A stretch of 9,900 nt of DNA from Candidatus Methanophagaceae archaeon (lineage in GTDB: Archaea; Halobacteriota; Syntropharchaeia; Alkanophagales; Methanospirareceae), in the NCBI GenBank assembly GCA_013374505.1, contig QENJ01000083.1:1-9900 (forward strand). Direction: 5' to 3'. Shown piece after piece: positions 5,365 through 9,900 of this stretch. Every line of letters begins with the position of its first letter. Within the stretch, counting starts at the first letter, position 1. The translations under genes were made by a program, and so were the position numbers. The notes under the pieces are model-generated. The model searched no databases, was not told the origin of the DNA, and saw only the letters and a program-made list of their open reading frames with translations.

Positions 5365-7261
5365 GTTGGGGTTAGCAAAGGGAAGGAATTGTCTGCTCTT
5401 TGTTATCTTAGATAAATCGCCGAACGAGCTGATAGAGGTTATAGAATCAAATGGTTTTACGGTAAACGAGATATATCTGCGGGGTGAGCTAAATCTGCTG
5501 GAAATATTGACTGGATGGAGGGAAACCGCTGAGAGTTCTATTTACTTTGTCTCTGGATTTTCTAACCAATTCCCATGGGTTTTGGGTTATTTAAACTTGC
5601 ATCGTGACCTTTTTTACGATATAAAACGACCGGTTATCATCGTAGGAAGCGAATATGAAATAAGCGAGATAGCGGAGCTTGCACCAGATTTTTTTAGATT
5701 CCGGAGCAGGACGTACAACTTAACAAAAAAGAGGATGAGAGAAAAAGAAGAGAAGTTTACTATGAGCTTAGAGAAGCCTGAACCAGTGTATTATTCTTTA
5801 CCCATTTTTGAAGAGGAGAAAGGAGAGGAGAAGCTAAAAGAGAGAATAAAGGTAGATGAGTATTTGCTTGGAACCGTAAGGGATGACTATAAGAGGGCGG
5901 AATTGTATATGAGTCTTGCACTCTCTCATTTCAAATTAGATGATTTTACGAAAGATAGAGATTATTTCGAGAAGTCAAATGCGATTAGGGATAAATTGAG
6001 TGACGAGAGGGGGGTTTTAATCAATTATAAAAGAATTGCTGATGTTTTACTCTGGAAAGGGCATTTAGAAGAAGCAACGGAGCATTACAATCAAGTGTTG
6101 AAGTTGAATCCAAATTTAGCTGAGGCTTACTTCAACCGTGGCTTTGCCTACGATAAATTAAACCAATACGAAAGAGCAATTGAAGATTACAACAGGGCAA
6201 TAGAATTAAATCCTGAATTTACTGATGCTTATAATGGTCGTGGAGTTGCTTATGGCGAAAAAGGGGGATTTGATAGCGCAATTGAAGATTTTGATAAGGC
6301 AATAGAATTAAATCCTGACTCTGTTGGTGCTTATAGCAATCGTGGAGCTGCTTACTACATGAAAGGGGAATTTGATACAGCAATAGCGGACTTTAACAAG
6401 GCAATAGAATTAAATCCTGAATCTGCGGCTGCTTATAGCAATCGTGGACTTGCTTATGCTAATAAAGGGGAATTTGATAGAGCAATTGAAGATTACAACA
6501 GGGCAATAGAATTAAGTCCCAATATGGCGGAGGCCTATTATAATCGTGGAAATGCTTATGGCGAAAAAGGGGAATTTGAGAGAGCAATAGAAAATTATAA
6601 CAGGGCAATAGAATTCAATCCTGAATTTACTGATGCTTATAGCAATCGTGGAGCTTCTTATGGCGGAAAAAGGGATTTCGATAGCGCAATTGAAGATTTT
6701 GATAAGGCAATAGAATTCAATCCTGACTCTGCGGCTGCTTATAGCAATCGTGGAGCTGCTTACTACAGGAAAGGGGAATTTGATACAGCAATAGCGGACT
6801 TTAACAAGGCAATAGAATTCAATCCTGAATCATTAAATCCTGAATCTGCGGCTGCTTATAGCAATCGTGGACTTGCTTATGCTAATAAAGGGGAATTTGA
6901 TAGATCAATAGAAGACTATAACAAGGCAATAGAATTCAATCTTGAAGATGCTGTTGCTTATTTCAATCGTGGAAATGCTTATGGCGAAAAAGGGGAATTT
7001 GATAGATCAATAGAAGACTATAACAAGACAATAGAATTCAATCCTGAATATGCTGCTGCTTGTTTTAATAAAGGTGTTGCGCTTGGTAAATTAGAGAGAC
7101 ATGAAGAAGCAATAGAATGCTACGATAAAGCCCTAGAGCTCAATCCAACTGATGAAGATGCGTGGTTTGCCAAAGGTCGGAATCTGGAAAAACTCGGTCG
7201 TAAAGACGAAGCAGAACATTGTTTCCAAAAAGCTAAAGAATTAGGTTACGAGGCGAGTTAA
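5327..7261 (+). CDS. alpha/beta-domain protein with about 12 tetratricopeptide repeats
   Basis: Probable partner of the upstream ATPase; its biochemical role is unknown. The frame is open from 5237, but that start would overlap the ATPase by 128 bases. ATG 5327 (644 aa) with GGAAAG just before it gives a 38-base overlap and a sensible N-terminus; ATG 5312 is an alternative. Residues 1-132 form an alpha/beta domain: strand NCLLFVIL, then SIYFVSGF, LNLHRDLF (89-96), RPVIIVG (101-107) and APDFFRFRSRTYNL (119-132). From memory, the last three resemble a domain preceding TPRs or other repeats in bacterial NTPase-linked signalling proteins. A charged, partly helical linker follows (133-190). Twelve TPR units of 34 residues run from 230 to the end, each near consensus (AYxNRGxAYxxKGEFDxAIxDYNKAIELNPE), preceded by a degenerate repeat. 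TPRs bind peptides or proteins. No catalytic motif, signal peptide or membrane segment is seen. The array shows recent internal duplication. Confidence 0.8.
   Translation: MIYTQQLKQLLNELGLAKGRNCLLFVILDKSPNELIEVIESNGFTVNEIYLRGELNLLEILTGWRETAESSIYFVSGFSNQFPWVLGYLNLHRDLFYDIKRPVIIVGSEYEISEIAELAPDFFRFRSRTYNLTKKRMREKEEKFTMSLEKPEPVYYSLPIFEEEKGEEKLKERIKVDEYLLGTVRDDYKRAELYMSLALSHFKLDDFTKDRDYFEKSNAIRDKLSDERGVLINYKRIADVLLWKGHLEEATEHYNQVLKLNPNLAEAYFNRGFAYDKLNQYERAIEDYNRAIELNPEFTDAYNGRGVAYGEKGGFDSAIEDFDKAIELNPDSVGAYSNRGAAYYMKGEFDTAIADFNKAIELNPESAAAYSNRGLAYANKGEFDRAIEDYNRAIELSPNMAEAYYNRGNAYGEKGEFERAIENYNRAIEFNPEFTDAYSNRGASYGGKRDFDSAIEDFDKAIEFNPDSAAAYSNRGAAYYRKGEFDTAIADFNKAIEFNPESLNPESAAAYSNRGLAYANKGEFDRSIEDYNKAIEFNLEDAVAYFNRGNAYGEKGEFDRSIEDYNKTIEFNPEYAAACFNKGVALGKLERHEEAIECYDKALELNPTDEDAWFAKGRNLEKLGRKDEAEHCFQKAKELGYEAS
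6218..7048 (+). repeat. duplicated four-TPR block (two tandem copies)
   Basis: Units 3-6 (6218-6625) and units 7-10 (6626-7048) match in order. Both blocks run FTDAY, then an AAYY unit, then an LAYANKGEFDR unit, then a NAYGEKGEF unit. By hand alignment the blocks differ at 43 of 408 aligned bases, excluding the 15-bp insertion. Corresponding units agree far better than neighbouring units: 4 versus 8 differ at 5 of 102 bases, and the first 60 bases of 5 and 9 are identical. This is a segmental duplication of a 408-bp block, followed by divergence. Confidence 0.85.
6818..6847 (+). repeat. 15-bp tandem duplication inserting five residues in TPR 8
   Basis: TTCAATCCTGAATCA (6818-6832) is followed directly by TTAAATCCTGAATCT (6833-6847), 13 of 15 bases identical. 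The result is FNPE-SLNPE at the end of the eighth TPR, lengthening that unit to 39 residues. The reading frame is kept. The second copy carries the Leu codon typical of the first block (LNPE), while its surroundings carry Phe (FNPE). Confidence 0.85.
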
Positions 7262-7265
7262 GAGC

Positions 7266-7271
7266 TTTTTT
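7266..7271 (+). terminator. T6 tract after the TPR gene
   Basis: Six T residues begin 5 bases after the TPR stop codon and run into the stop of the convergent nnr gene. A U-rich 3' end of this kind can terminate archaeal transcripts, and with only 8 bp between the two genes there is little room for anything else. Confidence 0.3.
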
Positions 7272-8784
7272 ACTTAAAATCGTTCATAACCTTGGAAATA
7301 CTTTCCACCACGTCCGTAGCAAGCAACCCATACCCTCTCTCTTCAAACGCATAATCTCCCGCAGCACCGTTAACAAAAGCAGCCGCAGCAGCTACTTTAA
7401 ACGGGTCGTTGGCTAGTGCAAACAGAGCACCAGTAACACCGGCTAAAACATCGCCCGTGCCGCCAACGGTCATACCCGCATTACCGTTCATGTTTGTCTT
7501 TACCCTTACCCCGTCAGATATAATATCCGTAGGACCCTTCAACATTGTAACCACCTTGTTCTGTCGTGAAAACTCTTCTAAAAACGCTATTCGCTCTGCC
7601 ATATTACTCTCTGGGGGAACTTTTACATCTATCGCCATCTTCGCGAATTCGCCAGCATGTGGTGTTAATATAACACGCTTATCTTCTGCTTCCACAGGTA
7701 GGTGTAACCCATATAAACCATCCGCATCTACTACCACTTTCTTAGCATCCTCTATTATCAACCTCACTGCCCATCTCGTCTCTTCTTCGACACCCAAACC
7801 CATGCCTATCACCACGACATCATGCTTGCTCATCAAATTCGATACCACTGGCACGTCCTTCTCTACCAGTACATCAGAAGAAAGTGGTTGGACAATCAGA
7901 TTAGGTGATATTGACGAAATGGCCGAAGAAACACTTTTAGGCGCAGCGATTGTTACCCAATCGGCACCTGACCGTAGAGCCGCAAGCGCAGCTAATGTGG
8001 GTGCGCCAAAGAACGGCCCGCCGCCTACTATCAATACCCGTCCGTTATCGCCTTTATGCGCATTTGTTTTCCGCGTAACGACCATACGAACATCGCCGGG
8101 ACCTGTTAACCTCGCCATTCCATCGGGAATACCAATATCCGCAACCACTAATTCACCGACAGAATCCGAATTTAGCAAGCCTTTCTTAGCGCGGTGGAAC
8201 GTGACAGTGAGGTTAGCACGAACTGCCGTTTCCGCTTCGCCCGTGTCAGGGTCCAACCCAGAAGGCACGTCCACGGCAACAACAAATGCTTTTGCGCCAT
8301 TTATCAGATCTATGGCTGTAGCTTCGGGCTCTCGTATCGCTCCTTTTACGCCCGTTCCAAGAATCGCATCTATTAACACATCCGAACTATCAAAAACAGT
8401 TTTTTCCGCTTTTAGTTCTGACGAATCGGTTATTTCTGTCAGGTCATGTCCACTGTCCTTTAAAATCTGCCAATTCCGGCTGGTCTCTTCCGTTCGCAAA
8501 TCCTTTGAACGTCCGATTAATATGATCTTCACGTCATAGCCACGGTGCAAATGCCTTGCCGCAGCAAAAGCATCGCCACCATTATTCCCTTTTCCTGCTA
8601 ATATCGTTACTTTTACGTGTTCCGCGTAGCCATTTCCTTTCGCTGTAAATCGCTTCCTTATCTCATCTGCAATATTAGCGCCGGCGTTTTCCATTAGTTG
8701 TAACGGTAAAAGCCCAAAGAATTTGCAGTTCTCGTCCAGAGCTGCCATTTCCGCGGATGTGATGCTTTCTTCTGTAATACTCAT
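7270..8784 (-). CDS. nnr: bifunctional NAD(P)HX epimerase / ADP-dependent NAD(P)HX dehydratase
   Basis: Repairs NAD(P)H that has been hydrated by heat or enzyme error. The N-terminal YjeF domain interconverts the R and S epimers of NAD(P)HX; the C-terminal ribokinase-like domain dehydrates the S form using a nucleotide (ADP in the characterised microbial enzymes). At 504 aa the fusion is full length. The N domain (about 1-225) has GKGNNGGDAFAAARHL (64-80, with Asn67, Asn68 and Asp71), DAILGTG (139-145) and VDVPSGLDPDTGE (171-183). The C domain (about 235-504) has HKGDNGRVLIVGG (243-255), VVDADGLYGL (351-360), LTPHAGEF (373-380) and GNAGMTVGGTGDVLAGV (434-450) with the expected catalytic Asp445. 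The ATG at 8782-8784 has AGGAG 11 nt upstream on the same strand. It converges on the TPR gene and diverges from archease. All motifs are intact, so the call is firm. Confidence 0.96.
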   Translation of the reverse strand: MSITEESITSAEMAALDENCKFFGLLPLQLMENAGANIADEIRKRFTAKGNGYAEHVKVTILAGKGNNGGDAFAAARHLHRGYDVKIILIGRSKDLRTEETSRNWQILKDSGHDLTEITDSSELKAEKTVFDSSDVLIDAILGTGVKGAIREPEATAIDLINGAKAFVVAVDVPSGLDPDTGEAETAVRANLTVTFHRAKKGLLNSDSVGELVVADIGIPDGMARLTGPGDVRMVVTRKTNAHKGDNGRVLIVGGGPFFGAPTLAALAALRSGADWVTIAAPKSVSSAISSISPNLIVQPLSSDVLVEKDVPVVSNLMSKHDVVVIGMGLGVEEETRWAVRLIIEDAKKVVVDADGLYGLHLPVEAEDKRVILTPHAGEFAKMAIDVKVPPESNMAERIAFLEEFSRQNKVVTMLKGPTDIISDGVRVKTNMNGNAGMTVGGTGDVLAGVTGALFALANDPFKVAAAAAFVNGAAGDYAFEERGYGLLATDVVESISKVMNDFK

Positions 8785-8835
8785 CTTTGTTTACTCTCCT
8801 AAATACTCCAAACTTGCATAGCCATCACATGTACT

Positions 8836-8848
8836 TTACATTTTGTAA
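8836..8848. promoter_or_regulatory. 13-bp inverted repeat in the nnr/archease divergent region
   Basis: TTACA-TTT-TGTAA is a perfect 5-base-arm inverted repeat, 52 bases upstream of the nnr start and 93 bases upstream of the archease start. Its form suits a dimeric repressor site, but arms this short in AT-rich DNA arise often by chance. No second copy was seen in this spacer. Confidence 0.2.
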
Positions 8849-8888
8849 TATCTTGATGAATATTAAAAGGTGAACACAGGGAAACTAG

Positions 8889-8898
8889 TTTTTTATTT
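8889..8898 (+). promoter_or_regulatory. TATA-like promoter of archease
   Basis: TTTTTTATTT lies about 45-50 bases before the archease ATG. A start about 25 bases downstream of its centre would give a leader of roughly 20-25 nt. No good ribosome site precedes the ATG (CACGAAGA), so initiation is probably on a short, weakly Shine-Dalgarno leader. Confidence 0.4.
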
Positions 8899-8941
8899 GG
8901 TACTAACATAAAGATTAAGAACACGCGATATTCCACGAAGA

Positions 8942-9358
8942 ATGACTAAGATAAAATATATCGAGCATCCCTCAGATGTAGGCTTCGAAGTGTATGGCGA
9001 CACGCCCGAGGAACTCTTTGCCAATGCTGCCGTTGCCACTTACAGCTTTATGACGGATGTGGATGAGATAGAAGAAACCGAGGAACGGGAAATAGAGCTA
9101 AAATCTGAAGACATTTACAGCTTGATGTTCGACTGGTTGGACGAGCTGCTTTTTTTATTTGATTCCGAGCTGCTGGTATTGAAAAAATTCGATATTGACC
9201 TGAGTTTAGCCGACTTTAGTATAAACGGTAAGTGCAAAGGCGGTAAATTCGACCCTACCAAACACGTATCTGGCATAATAATAAAAGCCGTTACGTATAA
9301 CATGATGGAGATAAAGAAGAACGAAGTCTGGCACGCAAGAGTCGTTTTAGACGTTTGA
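8942..9358 (+). CDS. archease
   Basis: Small cytoplasmic helper of the tRNA/RNA ligase RtcB: archease promotes RtcB guanylylation and multiple turnover and broadens its nucleotide use. The 138-aa protein is full length. It shows the family opening EHPSDVGFEVYGDTPEELF, with Asp12 as the expected metal ligand; a central amphipathic helix YSLMFDWLDELLFLFD; HVSGIIIKAVTYNMMEI with the conserved KAVTY strand; and the C-terminal VVLDV, where Asp137 is the second expected metal ligand. After KAVTY many archaeal homologues have His, and here it is Asn; the position is known to vary. No rtcB is visible in the window, so the partner gene must be elsewhere. It is divergent from nnr and convergent with the DUF447-like gene, so it is probably transcribed alone. 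Confidence 0.95.
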   Translation: MTKIKYIEHPSDVGFEVYGDTPEELFANAAVATYSFMTDVDEIEETEEREIELKSEDIYSLMFDWLDELLFLFDSELLVLKKFDIDLSLADFSINGKCKGGKFDPTKHVSGIIIKAVTYNMMEIKKNEVWHARVVLDV

Positions 9359-9368
9359 TCAAACAACC

Positions 9369-9391
9369 CTTTTCTTTTAGGAAAAGAAAAG
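9369..9391 (+). terminator. archease terminator: perfect 10-bp inverted repeat
   Basis: CTTTTCTTTT (9369-9378) and AAAAGAAAAG (9382-9391) are perfect complements around the loop AGG, starting 10 bases after the archease stop. The left arm itself is the T-rich tract expected of an archaeal terminator. The hairpin is mostly A-T pairs, so the T-tract probably matters more than the fold. Confidence 0.5.
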
Positions 9392-9400
9392 CGTTGACGG

Positions 9401-9413
9401 AAAAGAAAAAAAA
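9401..9413 (-). terminator. T-rich terminator of the DUF447-like gene
   Basis: Read on the minus strand this is T8-C-T4, beginning 9 bases after the stop of the convergent gene. Together with the opposite-strand T-tract at 9369-9378 it makes the 64-bp spacer a two-way terminator. Confidence 0.5.
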
Positions 9414-9422
9414 TATCGAGAA

Positions 9423-9900
9423 TCAAAGCAGCATAATGTCATACAGAACGCTCATCGCGTCTTTCTCACGACGTCCACCGCATTTCTCCACGATAGCGGC
9501 ATAACGTTCTATCATCTTTTTCATCTCGGCTTTTTCGCGCTCATCTTCGATTATGCCATAACGCGTGGCAAGGATAGCAGCTTCTATCACAGCATTAAGA
9601 CCTCTGTTTATCGCCCTCAGTACCTGCCTATTTATTTCTACTGCGATGGGTGTCAGTTGAAAAAGGAAATATTCTCTTCTTTCTTCTAGAACGTTGCACT
9701 TGAATATTATCCACGAGTTCGCTTCTTTTAGCATCGGGAAACCGCAGAACAGTGAGAAATAGTTCTCACTCAAAGTCGCGAATGCTGCTTTCACAAATAA
9801 AACTGCGTCATCTGTTACATTCGCCGCCAGTTCCTTTTTTACCTGCACGTTTGAAATTGTTTGCGAACCTTTGTATAGCTTCACAAAATAGTTGTCTTCG
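9423..9900 (-). CDS. DUF447-like protein, 5' end cut by window edge
   Basis: Uncharacterised archaeal protein, probably of the DUF447 family, whose members are predicted to have a flavin-binding split-barrel fold; the reaction is unknown. The frame stays open to the right edge. The GTG at 9882-9884 could be read as a start, but the codons before it give EDNYF, which continues a coherent strand (NYFVKLYKGSQT), so the visible part is best taken as the C-terminal portion of a longer protein. Visible elements are LYKGSQTISNVQVKKELAAN followed by DDAVLFVKAAF, a central strand region (NSWIIFKCNVLEERREYFLF), then a helical end with INRGLNAVIEAAILATRYGI and YAAIVEKCGGRREKDAM. The last two match my memory of the DUF447 C-terminus (NRAxxAVIEAxIxATR and IVxKxGGxxE). 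Family placement is moderately sure; it would fail if the missing N-terminus lacked the split barrel. Confidence 0.65.
   Translation of the reverse strand, partial: EDNYFVKLYKGSQTISNVQVKKELAANVTDDAVLFVKAAFATLSENYFSLFCGFPMLKEANSWIIFKCNVLEERREYFLFQLTPIAVEINRQVLRAINRGLNAVIEAAILATRYGIIEDEREKAEMKKMIERYAAIVEKCGGRREKDAMSVLYDIMLL

Larger units (their letters stand above)
6014..7258 (+). repeat. tandem TPR-coding array, 102-bp period
   Basis: Twelve consecutive units begin at 6014, 6116, 6218, 6320, 6422, 6524, 6626, 6728, 6845, 6947, 7049 and 7151. All are 102 bp except the eighth (117 bp, carrying a 15-bp insertion) and the last (108 bp, including a short C-terminal tail). Units 3-10 are similar at DNA level, not only at protein level, sharing strings such as GCTTATAGCAATCGTGGA. 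This points to recent expansion or homogenisation. Units 1, 2, 11 and 12 are diverged, as expected for the ends of an array. Confidence 0.9.

Noticed and set aside
6014..7258. The regular repeats as a CRISPR array or a non-coding satellite
   Set aside because: The period is 102 bp with no unique spacers, and every unit encodes a canonical 34-residue TPR in one frame.
7409..8539. A 376-codon open frame on the plus strand, opposite nnr
   Set aside because: It is antisense to an nnr gene whose every motif is intact; its translation is rich in Ser, Thr, Pro and Ala with no domain-like pattern, as expected from the shadow of a conserved gene.
9294..9302. Asn in place of the frequent His after KAVTY in archease
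   Set aside because: This position varies among archeases, and the expected acidic metal ligands at both ends (Asp12, Asp137) are present, so there is no sign of lost function.
9427..9884. GTG at 9882-9884 as the true start of the minus-strand gene at the right edge
   Set aside because: The frame continues open to the window edge with a sensible strand sequence, and the visible portion starts mid-domain, so the gene is more likely truncated by the window.

Overview
The window looks like archaeal chromosome, most likely from a euryarchaeon. The evidence is an archease, a DUF447-type protein, a fused epimerase/dehydratase for damaged NAD(P)H, AT-rich TATA-like elements upstream of genes, T-rich terminators and four-base ATGA gene overlaps. 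A methanogen-related or ANME-type lineage is a guess from general gene style only; no lineage marker is present.

Layout. (1) Positions 1-3905, plus strand: a tightly packed operon of a GT-A type glycosyltransferase (5' end possibly outside the window), a GT-B (GT4-like) glycosyltransferase and a complete CTP synthase (pyrG), joined by ATGA stop/start overlaps. (2) Positions 3906-4155: a 250-bp AT-rich spacer with a probable terminator, a GC-rich hairpin, a TATA-like element and an inverted repeat whose right arm abuts the next start codon. (3) Positions 4156-7261, plus strand: a two-gene overlapping module, an AAA+/Orc-Cdc6-like ATPase followed by a protein with an alpha/beta N-terminal domain and about 12 tetratricopeptide repeats. 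It is visibly AT-richer than its flanks and is the accessory part of the window. (4) Positions 7270-8784, minus strand: bifunctional NAD(P)HX epimerase/dehydratase (nnr), ending only 8 bp from the TPR gene. (5) Positions 8785-8941: a divergent promoter region. (6) Positions 8942-9358, plus strand: archease. (7) Positions 9423-9900, minus strand: the C-terminal part of a DUF447-like protein, convergent with archease across a spacer that is T-rich on both strands.

How the parts work together. The first operon probably couples surface glycan assembly to CTP supply; this is inferred from gene overlap only. nnr and archease are housekeeping functions (cofactor repair, and assistance to the RNA ligase RtcB). 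The ATPase/TPR pair resembles NTPase-plus-repeat modules found in bacterial conflict and signalling systems, in which an ATPase switch is paired with a TPR sensor or scaffold. It is the best candidate here for an undescribed system. The TPR array carries a clear internal duplication of a four-repeat block, so its binding surface has been remodelled by recombination.
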